From: Bacilli bacterium
Lineage (GTDB): Bacteria > Bacillota_I > Bacilli_A > ML615J-28 > CAG-698
Reading direction: 5' to 3'
DNA: 8,285 nucleotides
NCBI GenBank assembly: GCA_028693885.1
Contig: JAQUUM010000047.1
Coordinates: forward strand, 1 to 8,285
The notes beneath the pieces were generated by a model. It was not told the origin of the DNA. It saw nothing but the letters and a program-made list of their open reading frames with translations, and did no database searches. A program made the translations under genes and the position numbers. Shown piece by piece: positions 1 to 6,116 of the stretch. The stretch's first letter is position 1, and the number at the start of each line of letters is the position of its first letter.

Positions 1-150
1 GTATGTGTTATATTAGAGATAATTATGGTATTTTATTTAGATATTGCTTTCAAATATTTTGGAACTTTATTACTTTTATTAACTCCTTATATTATTACTT
101 ATACAAATGAGAAATATCTTTATAATAAAATTAAAAAGACATCAGTTTAG
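1..150 (+). CDS. C-terminal fragment of an unrecognised hydrophobic (probably membrane) protein
   Basis: An open frame enters from the left edge in frame 1 and runs 49 codons to a TAG at 148-150. The visible residues are strongly hydrophobic: one stretch covers about residues 1-13 and a second (FGTLLLLLTPYIIT) about 20-33. A short basic tail ending KIKKTSV follows. This looks like the last membrane segment or segments of an integral membrane protein with a cytoplasmic tail, but I do not recognise the family. Support for a real gene comes from the stop codon lying inside the loop of a strong terminator (133-165), which is how the other same-strand genes here end. It converges with trpB. A chance open frame in AT-rich DNA cannot be excluded because the start and most of the protein are missing. 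Confidence 0.55.
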   Translation, partial: VCVILEIIMVFYLDIAFKYFGTLLLLLTPYIITYTNEKYLYNKIKKTSV

Positions 151-166
151 AACTGGTGCCTTTTTT
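133..166. terminator. Bidirectional rho-independent terminator between converging genes
   Basis: The left arm AAAAAGACATCAGT (133-146) pairs with ACTGGTGCCTTTTT (152-165) around a 5-base loop. That gives 13 pairs of 14 positions, with one A/C mismatch and one G-T wobble. The A-run on the left and T-run on the right give a U-tract in both directions, so it can stop the + strand gene ending at 150 and trpB ending at 171. The stop codon of the left gene overlaps the loop. Confidence 0.9.
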
Positions 167-170
167 AATG

Positions 171-1433
171 TTATTTTTTATTTCTTTTTTTATCTAGTTT
201 TTCTAAAAAATCAATTCCATAGTTTTCGATGACATAATCTATATCTTTATCACCTCTACCCGAAAGATTTACTAATATTGATCCAGATGCGTTTGGTTTT
301 CTTGCTTCTCTAATTGCATATGCAAGTGCATGAGAACTTTCTAATGCTGGGATAATACCTTCGTATTTTGAAAGTAAGAAAAATGCTTCTAGAGCTTCTT
401 CATCAGAAGCTGATGTATATTCGACACGATTAATGTCGTGGAAAAAAGCGTGTTCTGGGCCTACTGAAGGATAATCAAGGCCACTTGCTATAGAATATAC
501 TGGATCTGGTTCTCCTTTTTCGTTTTGAAGAAGAAGAGAGTTAAATCCGTGTAAGATACCTTCTTTTCCAAAAGTTATGCTTGCAGCATGTTCACCTTTC
601 TTTTCTCCGATGCCCATTGGTTCTACACCTACTATTTTAACAGGTTCTTTTAAAAATGCAGAGAAAATTCCCATAGCATTGCTTCCACCACCAACACATG
701 CAACAACAGTATCAGGCATTTCACCTGTCATTTCTTTATATTGAGCGTGTGCTTCTTCGCCTACTACCATTTGGAAATCTCTTACCATCATTGGGAATGG
801 ATGAGGACCTACAACTGATCCTATGCAGTAGATAGATGTTTCGTATTCTTTTAAATATCCTTCAAAAGCTGCATCAACAGCTTCTTTTAAAGTTTTTAAA
901 CCATGAGATACAGGAATTACTCTAGCTCCTAACAATTTCATTCTAGCAACATTTGGTGCTTGCTTTTTAATATCAACTTCTCCCATGTAAATATCACATT
1001 CTAAACCATAAAAAGCAGCAGCAGTAGCTAAGGCAACTCCGTGTTGTCCAGCTCCAGTTTCAGCAATTAATTTTTTCTTCCCTAAGAATTTTGCAAGTAA
1101 CCCTTCTCCCATACAGTGATTTAATTTGTGGGCTCCTGTATGATTTAAATCTTCTCTTTTTAGATAAATTTGCATATTGCCAAATAATCTAGATAGTTTT
1201 TCACAATGATAAACTGGAGTTGGTCTTCCTTGGAATTCTTTTCTAATTCTACGTAATTCGTTAATAAATGAAGCTGATTTACAAATAGTTTGATAAGCTT
1301 CTGTAATTTCATTGAATGGTTCGATTAATTGCGGTGGTAAGTATTGACCTCCGTATTTCCCAAAATAACCATCCTTGTTGGGATAATTTTTAAAGTAAGT
1401 CTCGAAATAATTTTTAAAGTCAACATTGCTCAT
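171..1433 (-). CDS. trpB: Tryptophan synthase beta chain (standalone trpB)
   Basis: This is a PLP-dependent, fold-type II cytosolic enzyme that condenses indole with L-serine to give L-tryptophan. Its 420 residues are slightly longer than the usual 390-410. Family motifs are intact: [12 protein letters not shown] with the Schiff-base lysine at K103, [10 protein letters not shown] with the catalytic glutamate at E125, the phosphate-binding GGGSNA at 248-253, [10 protein letters not shown] near 319-328, and LSGRGDKD with the pyridine-contacting serine at S391. It resembles the TrpB1 class, which normally works with TrpA, not TrpB2. The residues after the lysine read LNHCMGE instead of the common INN/TNQ..LGQ. 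The ATG at 1433-1431 has the ribosome site AAGGAAGG 8 bases upstream. A terminator follows directly and a T-box leader precedes it, so it is transcribed alone; no trpA is visible. I infer use of external or salvaged indole, or a distant trpA. Confidence 0.95.
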   Translation of the reverse strand: MSNVDFKNYFETYFKNYPNKDGYFGKYGGQYLPPQLIEPFNEITEAYQTICKSASFINELRRIRKEFQGRPTPVYHCEKLSRLFGNMQIYLKREDLNHTGAHKLNHCMGEGLLAKFLGKKKLIAETGAGQHGVALATAAAFYGLECDIYMGEVDIKKQAPNVARMKLLGARVIPVSHGLKTLKEAVDAAFEGYLKEYETSIYCIGSVVGPHPFPMMVRDFQMVVGEEAHAQYKEMTGEMPDTVVACVGGGSNAMGIFSAFLKEPVKIVGVEPMGIGEKKGEHAASITFGKEGILHGFNSLLLQNEKGEPDPVYSIASGLDYPSVGPEHAFFHDINRVEYTSASDEEALEAFFLLSKYEGIIPALESSHALAYAIREARKPNASGSILVNLSGRGDKDIDYVIENYGIDFLEKLDKKRNKK

Positions 1434-1484
1434 TTTTAAAACCTTCCTTTCTTTTGTTTAAAATGAATGTTGTCTTTAGCATTT

Positions 1485-1534
1485 AAAAAAAGTCCTTTTC
1501 AAATACATCATAATGATTGTATTTTGAAAAGGAC
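1485..1534 (-). terminator. T-box attenuator (terminator of the trpB leader)
   Basis: On the - strand GTCCTTTTC (1534-1526) pairs perfectly with GAAAAGGAC (1500-1492). The stem continues through AAATACA/TGTATTT with one bulged A, and a run of seven T (1491-1485) follows. Its 5' arm is also the 3' arm of the antiterminator, so the two structures exclude each other. Confidence 0.93.
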
Positions 1535-1764
1535 AAGTATTTCATACCTGCGGTGCCACCTTTTTTGCTATCGTAATGATAACCACTTTTCTAAATGCTA
1601 ACACATTTATGCTTTGTAACGTAAGCTCACGTTGTAGGCTACTAACAAAAAATGGTTTCGCCACACCCTCAAAGGCCCATTTACTAAAGTGTTTCCTATT
1701 TAGCTTTCACCAATGCTAAACTCTCTAAAAGGACATCAATAGTTTTACTTCCTTATCTTCGGTT
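1485..1764 (-). promoter_or_regulatory. Tryptophan-type T-box leader (tRNA-sensing riboswitch) of trpB
   Basis: Read on the - strand, the leader has the T-box parts in order. Stem I carries AAGGAAGTA on its 5' side, the AGAGAG bulge (1726-1721), and the apical GGTGAAAG (1711-1704) closed by TTTAGC/GCTAAA. Its 3' side reads AAATGGGCCTTTGAG, which places a TGG specifier at 1679-1677. A 6-bp hairpin (GTTATC/GATAGC) comes just before the T-box sequence AAGGTGGCACCGC. In the antiterminator, AAAAGG (about 1564-1559) pairs with CCTTTT (1532-1527). It holds the 7-base bulge TGGCACC and an 8-bp helix GCAGGTAT/ATACTTGT with a GAA loop. The competing terminator reuses the same GTCCTTTT. The bulge TGGC matches a tRNA with discriminator G73, which bacterial tRNA-Trp has. 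Specifier and bulge agree, so tryptophan is the likely effector: uncharged tRNA-Trp turns trpB on. Confidence 0.92.
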
Positions 1765-1770
1765 TAAACC

Positions 1771-1799
1771 ATTATATCATCCTTAAAAATTAAATGCAA
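1771..1799 (-). promoter_or_regulatory. Promoter of the trpB T-box leader
   Basis: On the - strand the -35 is TTGCAT (1799-1794) and the -10 is TATAAT (1776-1771), separated by 17 bases. A TGA at 1779-1777 gives an extended -10. Transcription should start near 1764, a few bases upstream of T-box stem I. Confidence 0.85.
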
Positions 1800-1864
1800 G
1801 TAAAAATATAAAAAAAATACAAAAATTTGTTAAATTTTAATGCCGGAAAAATAATATATAATAG

Positions 1865-1893
1865 TTGATAAAAATCTATATTTGTGTTAGAAT
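1865..1893 (+). promoter_or_regulatory. Promoter of oadA
   Basis: TTGATA (1865-1870), 17 bases, then TAGAAT (1888-1893), with TGT directly in front giving an extended -10. Predicted start is near 1900, which leaves a leader of about 78 bases. The stretch 1800-1864 between this promoter and the diverging trpB promoter is A/T homopolymer-rich and holds nothing else I can support. Confidence 0.75.
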
Positions 1894-1906
1894 ATTTAGG
1901 AATGCG

Positions 1907-1923
1907 TTAAATATCATATTTAA
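1907..1923. promoter_or_regulatory. Perfect AT-rich palindrome just downstream of the oadA start; candidate operator
   Basis: TTAAATAT-C-ATATTTAA is an uninterrupted inverted repeat of 8-base arms around one base. It sits about 7 bases after the predicted transcription start, a normal place for a repressor site. No known regulator consensus is recognised, and such repeats arise easily in DNA this AT-rich. Confidence 0.35.
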
Positions 1924-1933
1924 TATATTTTAT

Positions 1934-1980
1934 AAGGAAAGGAGAAGCTATTGTTCGATTAAGTAGCAATAATAAATATG
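1934..1980 (+). promoter_or_regulatory. Distant Shine-Dalgarno plus bridging hairpin before the oadA ATG
   Basis: The only strong ribosome site, AAGGAAAGGAG (1934-1944), lies 33 bases before the ATG at 1978, too far for direct use. Between them GCTATT (1947-1952) can pair with AGTAGC (1962-1967), a 6-bp hairpin with a 9-base loop. Folding it would leave an effective gap of roughly 12 bases. A TTG-TTC-GAT-TAA mini-frame (1951-1962) also starts at normal distance from the same ribosome site. Confidence 0.5.
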
Positions 1981-3756
1981 AAAGTTAAAATAGTTGAAAC
2001 TTCTCTAAGGGATGGACATCAGTCATTGATTGCCACAAGAATGACAACTGATGAGATTTTAGAAATCGTAGAACATCTTGATAATGCTGGATATCATGCA
2101 TTAGAGGTGTGGGGTGGTGCTACATTTGATGCTTGTTTAAGATTTTTGAATGAGGATCCGTGGGAAAGATTAAGAAAAATCAAAAAGGTTTGTAAAAACA
2201 CTAAATTACAAATGCTTTTTAGAGGGCAAAATATTTTAGGATATAAACATTATGCAGATGATGTTGTTGATAAATTTGTTGAAAAATCAATTGAAAACGG
2301 AATTGATATAATTAGAATTTTTGATGCATTAAATGATATTAGAAATTTAAAAGCAGCAGTAGATTCTACCATCAAATATAAGGGACATTGCCAAATAGCT
2401 TTAAGTTATACGACTAGTCCTGTTCATACTGTTCAATATTATGTTAATTTAGCAAAAGAAATTGAAGCTATGGGAGCTCATTCTATTTGTATTAAAGATA
2501 TGGCAGGTGTTTTATTGCCTGAGGATGCTTATGAACTTGTTAGTAAATTAAAAGCAAATACAAAATTACCGATTGAAATTCATAGTCATTGTACTGGTGG
2601 AATAGCCGAAATGATGTATAGAAGAGCAATTGATGCAGGTGTTGATATAATTGATACAGCTCTTTCTCCTTTTGGGGGAGGTACTAGCCAACCACCAACT
2701 GAATCTTTTCAGTATGCATTAGAAAATACAAAGTATAATCCAGGTTTAAATATTGAAATGCTAGAGAAAGCTGTGGCTATACTTACTAAAACTAAAGATA
2801 AGTATTTAGAGTCAGGCTTGCTTAACCCTAAGGCTTTAACAACTAATCCTGGGATTTTAAAATATCAAGTTCCTGGTGGAATGCTATCTAACTTAATGAG
2901 TCAATTAAAAGCTCAAGGAGCTATGGATAAATATGAAGAAGTATTAAGAGAGATACCAAAAGTTAGAAAAGATTTAGGTTATCCTCCTTTGGTTACGCCA
3001 TTATCTCAAATGGTTGGTACTCAAGCGGTTATGAATGTGATTTCTGGTGAAAGATATAAAATGGTACCTTCGGAAGTAAAAGAATATGTTAGAGGCTTAT
3101 ATGGTAAAGCTCCAGCTCCTGTTGCAGATGATATAAGAAAGAAAATAATTGGTGACGAGAAAGTTATAACTCATAGACCAGCAGATGATTTAAAACCACA
3201 ATTTGAAATGCTTAAACAAAAATATAAGGATTTAGTAAAATCAGATGAAGATGTATTATCTTGTGCGTTATTTGAAAATGTAGCGGTTCAGTTTTTAGAA
3301 AAAAAATACAATCTTAAAAAAGAATCTAATGAAATTGTTGCAACTCAAGAAGTAAAAACTGTCCAAAACACAACTGTAGTTTCAAATATAAATGGTTCAA
3401 AAATTTATAAAGTAAAATTAAATAATAAGTTATACGAGGTTGAGTTAGAAAGTGTAACTGCGAGTGATCGTAAAATTGAAGCACCTACAGAAAGAAAAAC
3501 TGAAGCTCCAGTAGTAAGCGCAGCCTCTACTACTAGCGGGAAAGGTACAGAAGTTACAGCTCCTATGCAAGGAGTTATTGTGAAAATAATTGCTAAAGAA
3601 GGAACGATGATTCAAAAAAATCAACCAGTAATGATACTTGAAGCAATGAAATTAGAAAATGAAATATATGCTCCTACATCTGGAAAAATCTCAAGAATCG
3701 TTGTAAATCAAGGCCAAAATGTAAATAATAAACAATTGTTATTTGTTATCGAATAA
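1978..3756 (+). CDS. oadA: Oxaloacetate decarboxylase alpha / pyruvate carboxylase B-type carboxyltransferase with biotin carrier domain
   Basis: This biotin enzyme moves a carboxyl group between oxaloacetate/pyruvate and protein-bound biotin. The N-terminal TIM-barrel carboxyltransferase (about 1-290) shows RDGHQS (D12 as metal ligand), CIKDMAG (K173, the carboxylated-lysine position) and HSHCTGG (H202 and H204 as metal ligands). A conserved carboxylase domain follows to about 455. A Thr/Ala/Pro/Lys-rich linker with EAPTERKTEAP leads to the C-terminal biotinyl domain (about 525-592), with EAMKLEN and target lysine K558. Length 592 is typical of OadA. It is a complete subunit but not a complete enzyme. 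It needs either the membrane OadB/OadG sodium pump, for decarboxylation, or a separate biotin carboxylase, for pyruvate carboxylation; neither is in the window, so the direction is undecided. A stop lies in frame at 1960-1962 and no other start intervenes, fixing the ATG. birA, next downstream, supplies its biotin. Confidence 0.92.
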   Translation: MKVKIVETSLRDGHQSLIATRMTTDEILEIVEHLDNAGYHALEVWGGATFDACLRFLNEDPWERLRKIKKVCKNTKLQMLFRGQNILGYKHYADDVVDKFVEKSIENGIDIIRIFDALNDIRNLKAAVDSTIKYKGHCQIALSYTTSPVHTVQYYVNLAKEIEAMGAHSICIKDMAGVLLPEDAYELVSKLKANTKLPIEIHSHCTGGIAEMMYRRAIDAGVDIIDTALSPFGGGTSQPPTESFQYALENTKYNPGLNIEMLEKAVAILTKTKDKYLESGLLNPKALTTNPGILKYQVPGGMLSNLMSQLKAQGAMDKYEEVLREIPKVRKDLGYPPLVTPLSQMVGTQAVMNVISGERYKMVPSEVKEYVRGLYGKAPAPVADDIRKKIIGDEKVITHRPADDLKPQFEMLKQKYKDLVKSDEDVLSCALFENVAVQFLEKKYNLKKESNEIVATQEVKTVQNTTVVSNINGSKIYKVKLNNKLYEVELESVTASDRKIEAPTERKTEAPVVSAASTTSGKGTEVTAPMQGVIVKIIAKEGTMIQKNQPVMILEAMKLENEIYAPTSGKISRIVVNQGQNVNNKQLLFVIE

Positions 3757-3779
3757 AGTTAGGTTATCCTAACTTTTTT
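3755..3779 (+). terminator. Rho-independent terminator after oadA
   Basis: AAAGTTAGG (3755-3763) pairs with CCTAACTTT (3768-3776), 9 perfect pairs with loop TTAT, followed by a T-run to 3779. The oadA stop codon (3754-3756) forms the foot of the left arm. It separates oadA from birA. Confidence 0.9.
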
Positions 3780-3781
3780 GT

Positions 3782-3809
3782 TTAAAAAAAGCAATGAATA
3801 TGGTATAAT
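3782..3809 (+). promoter_or_regulatory. Promoter of birA-malQ
   Basis: A perfect TATAAT (3804-3809) is preceded by TGG (3801-3803), an extended -10. The -35 is weak: TTTAAA (3782-3787) with a 16-base gap is the best-spaced candidate, and TTGTTT at 3778-3783 would need a 20-base gap. Start is predicted at about 3816, almost exactly at the birA ATG (3817). Confidence 0.7.
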
Positions 3810-3816
3810 GTTAAAT

Positions 3817-4545
3817 ATGAGAAAATATATATATTTTGATGAAATATCATCGACAAATGATTATATTAAAGAAAATTATAATAATCTTTTTGATTTAGAT
3901 ATAGTAGTGGCTAAACACCAAACTAAGGGCAGGGGTAGATTGTCAAGAGATTGGTTTGATAATTCCAATAGTATTTTATTATCAATGCTGATTAAACCGG
4001 AAAGAGACATATTAATACAATTGATACCATTGGTAGCAAGTGCAGCTGTATATAAGTTTTTAAAAAAATATGTAGAAGATGTAAAAATAAAATGGCCCAA
4101 CGATTTATTATTAAATGGGAAAAAAATAGCTGGTATTTTGGTTGAGGCTAAGTATTTAACAAAGTTAGAGTATGTGGTTATAGGCATTGGGATTAATTTA
4201 AATGATGAAAGGTTTGTTAGTGAAATAGAAAATAAAGCAACATCATTATTTAAAGTAACTAAACAAAAATATGACTCCACTGAAATGTATGAAGGCTTAT
4301 CAGATGCTCTAAGAAATGAATATATGTTGTTTTGTAATAATCAATCTGATTTTTTGAGTGTCAATAGACTTAATTCGGCAGTTATAAATAAAGATGTTTT
4401 GTTAGAAGTTGATAACAAATTAAAAAATGTAAAAGTTTTAGACATATTAGATGATGGAACTATTTTAGTTAATATAGATAGCCAAAATAAAAGCTTTTCA
4501 TCAGGTGAAATTACTTTAAATAAAAATTATATAGAAAAGGAATAA
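3817..4545 (+). CDS. birA: Biotin--[biotin carboxyl-carrier protein] ligase, short form without DNA-binding domain
   Basis: It activates biotin with ATP and attaches it to the lysine of biotin carrier domains, here presumably OadA K558. From the ATG at 3817 the protein has 242 residues. It opens with YFDEISSTNDYIKE, the usual first strand and helix of the catalytic domain. It then shows GRGRLSRDW (38-46, biotin/AMP loop), KWPNDLLLNGKKIAGILVEA (92-111, catalytic lysine at about K103), GIGINLN, and a small C-terminal beta domain. The winged-helix domain of repressor-type BirA is absent, so it cannot act as a biotin repressor of that kind. The frame is open back to a TTG at 3778, but that stretch covers the terminator tail and the promoter, and families of this form start at the YFDE strand. 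No Shine-Dalgarno precedes 3817, so the mRNA is probably leaderless. malQ starts 3 bases after its stop. Confidence 0.93.
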   Translation: MRKYIYFDEISSTNDYIKENYNNLFDLDIVVAKHQTKGRGRLSRDWFDNSNSILLSMLIKPERDILIQLIPLVASAAVYKFLKKYVEDVKIKWPNDLLLNGKKIAGILVEAKYLTKLEYVVIGIGINLNDERFVSEIENKATSLFKVTKQKYDSTEMYEGLSDALRNEYMLFCNNQSDFLSVNRLNSAVINKDVLLEVDNKLKNVKVLDILDDGTILVNIDSQNKSFSSGEITLNKNYIEKE

Positions 4546-4548
4546 ATT

Positions 4549-6030
4549 ATGAGAGCAGGCATTTTGTTGCATATTTCTTCACTACAATCGCCTTATGGTA
4601 TTGGAACTTTAGGAAAAGAAGCATATAGATTCGTAGATTTTTTAAAATCCTCAGAGCAATCGTACTGGCAAATACTACCAATAAATCCCACTTCAATTGG
4701 GGATAGCCCTTATCAGTCACCTTCTGTATTTGCATTTAACCCTTATTTTATTGATTTAGATTTTTTAGTTAATGAAAAACTTATAAATAATTCAGACTTA
4801 GAAAAAATTGAAAAATTTAACAATTCAGAAAAAGTTCCTTATGGTTATTTGTTTGAAACGAGAATGGAAATTTTAAAGCTCGCTTATAATAATTTTTCGA
4901 TATATGAAGAAATGTATTTTGATTTTAAAACAAAAAATAGAAAATGGATTTTTTCATATGGTGTATTTTGTTTTCTAAAAGAAAAACATGGATATGTTTC
5001 TTGGAATAATTGGCCTGATGAATATAGATTCGTAAATTTAGCTAAAGTTGAAAAGATATATGAAGAAAATAAAATAGAAATAGAAAGAATAATGTTCGTG
5101 CAGTTTCTTTTTTACAAGCAATGGAGTGATTTAAAAACCTATGCAAATGAAAATGGAGTTAAAATTATAGGGGACATTCCTATATATGTCGCCTATGACT
5201 CTGTTGATGTTTGGTTAAACCCTGATATATTTGAACTTGATTCTAAAAAGTTACCAAAAAGTGTTGCAGGTTGTCCGCCAGACGACTTTGCTAAAAAAGG
5301 CCAACTTTGGGGGAACCCTTTATATGATTGGGAATATATTAAAAAAACTAATTATAAATGGTGGATTGAGAGAATGAATCAAGCTATGGAGCTGTTTGAC
5401 ATAGTTAGAATTGATCATTTTAGAGGCTTTAGTGCATATTACAGTATTAAGTATGGTAATAAAACGGCCGTAAAAGGAAAGTGGATTAAAGGGCCTGGAG
5501 CCGAGCTATTTAGAGTAATTGAAAAAAATACTACTAGATTGGATGTAATAGCTGAAGATTTAGGTTTTATTGATGATGATGTAGTAAATATGCTTTGGGA
5601 AACGGGATATCCTGGTATGAAAATTTTTCAGTTTGAAATATCAGAGACTGCTGATGCGACAATTGAAAGATTTAAAAATTTTTCTAAAAATACAGTTTTA
5701 TACACTGGGACTCATGATAATTTACCTATTGTTGCTTGGTATAATAAATTAGATAAGAAATATAAAAAAGTATTAAAGCAATTTTTAGGATATAATGGAA
5801 ATAAAGTGCATGAAGCTATAATTAAATGTTGTTATCAAGCTAACTCAAAAATTGTAATAATTCCTTTGCAAGACTTTTTAGGCTTGGATGAAAAAGCAAG
5901 AATGAATATACCTTCGACTTTGGAAGGCAACTGGCTTTACCGTGTTAATAAAAATGATTTATCTAAATCGTTAACTAAAAAAATCAAAGAGATTACTGAA
6001 GAATATGGAAGAGAACAAAGCGTCATGTAG
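4549..6030 (+). CDS. malQ: 4-alpha-glucanotransferase (amylomaltase), GH77
   Basis: This cytoplasmic disproportionating enzyme transfers maltosyl and longer glucan segments between maltodextrins, releasing glucose, in maltose/maltodextrin or glycogen use. The 493 residues match the usual length of about 500. The start MRAGILLHISSLQSPYGIGT is the typical GH77 N-terminus, followed by QILPINPT and the DSPYQSPSVFAFNP substrate loop. The catalytic nucleophile is D289 in RIDHFRGF, the acid/base is E336 in IAEDLG, and the stabilising aspartate is D390 in GTHDN. GCPPDDFAKKGQLWGNP (near 242-258) and the C-terminal ARMNIPSTLEGNW are also characteristic. An AAAAGGA ribosome site overlaps the end of birA, 8 bases before the ATG, and only 3 bases separate the genes. 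I see no separate promoter, so it is co-transcribed and probably translationally linked with birA. No other glycogen or maltose genes are in the window. Confidence 0.96.
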   Translation: MRAGILLHISSLQSPYGIGTLGKEAYRFVDFLKSSEQSYWQILPINPTSIGDSPYQSPSVFAFNPYFIDLDFLVNEKLINNSDLEKIEKFNNSEKVPYGYLFETRMEILKLAYNNFSIYEEMYFDFKTKNRKWIFSYGVFCFLKEKHGYVSWNNWPDEYRFVNLAKVEKIYEENKIEIERIMFVQFLFYKQWSDLKTYANENGVKIIGDIPIYVAYDSVDVWLNPDIFELDSKKLPKSVAGCPPDDFAKKGQLWGNPLYDWEYIKKTNYKWWIERMNQAMELFDIVRIDHFRGFSAYYSIKYGNKTAVKGKWIKGPGAELFRVIEKNTTRLDVIAEDLGFIDDDVVNMLWETGYPGMKIFQFEISETADATIERFKNFSKNTVLYTGTHDNLPIVAWYNKLDKKYKKVLKQFLGYNGNKVHEAIIKCCYQANSKIVIIPLQDFLGLDEKARMNIPSTLEGNWLYRVNKNDLSKSLTKKIKEITEEYGREQSVM

Positions 6031-6041
6031 ACGCTTTTTTT
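6017..6041 (+). terminator. Rho-independent terminator at the end of malQ
   Basis: AAAGCGTC (6017-6024) pairs with GACGCTTT (6030-6037), 8 perfect pairs with loop ATGTA, followed by T to 6041. The last codons of malQ form the left arm and its TAG stop (6028-6030) lies in the loop and first right-arm base. Confidence 0.9.
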
Positions 6042-6051
6042 CTAGATAATT

Positions 6052-6078
6052 TTAGCACTTATATATTGACAGTGCTAA
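6052..6078. promoter_or_regulatory. CIRCE operator (HrcA binding site) of htpG
   Basis: TTAGCACTT (6052-6060), 9 bases, then CAGTGCTAA (6070-6078). The CIRCE consensus is TTAGCACTC-N9-GAGTGCTAA, so only the innermost base of each arm differs. The symmetry extends outward by two more T/A pairs. The -35 box of the htpG promoter lies across the spacer and right arm, so bound HrcA would block RNA polymerase. Confidence 0.93.
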
Positions 6079-6094
6079 AAATATATGATATAAT
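6066..6094 (+). promoter_or_regulatory. Promoter of htpG
   Basis: A full-consensus promoter: TTGACA (6066-6071), 17 bases, TATAAT (6089-6094), with TGA at 6086-6088 as an extended -10. Start is predicted near 6101, giving a leader of about 16 bases. A promoter this strong fits a gene held off by a repressor. Confidence 0.93.
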
Positions 6095-6116
6095 ATTTGA
6101 AAAACGGAGGTATATT

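Noticed and set aside
1826..1850. Possible BirA operator half-site (TTGTTAA) before oadA
   Set aside because: No matching GTTAACAA half follows at the expected spacing, and the BirA in this window lacks a DNA-binding domain.
1857..1862. A second TATAAT upstream of oadA
   Set aside because: No -35 lies at 16-18 bases (TTGTTA at 1827 is 24 bases away); TTGATA-N17-TAGAAT immediately downstream is much better.
3778..3816. Longer birA starting at the TTG at 3778 (13 extra residues)
   Set aside because: This stretch contains the end of the oadA terminator T-run and the birA promoter, and homologous short ligases begin at the YFDEISSTND strand.
3876..4280. 134-codon open frame on the - strand
   Set aside because: It lies wholly antisense to birA, has no family motif, and has no ribosome site or promoter that I can see; it is a shadow of birA codon use.
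4547..4735. 62-codon open frame on the - strand
   Set aside because: It is antisense to the malQ N-terminus, and its composition is explained by the malQ coding strand.
6066..6116. Longer htpG starting at the TTG at 6066 (17 extra residues)
   Set aside because: The TTG is the -35 box inside the CIRCE element and would not be in the mRNA; the ATG at 6117 has a strong ribosome site and gives the family's normal N-terminus.
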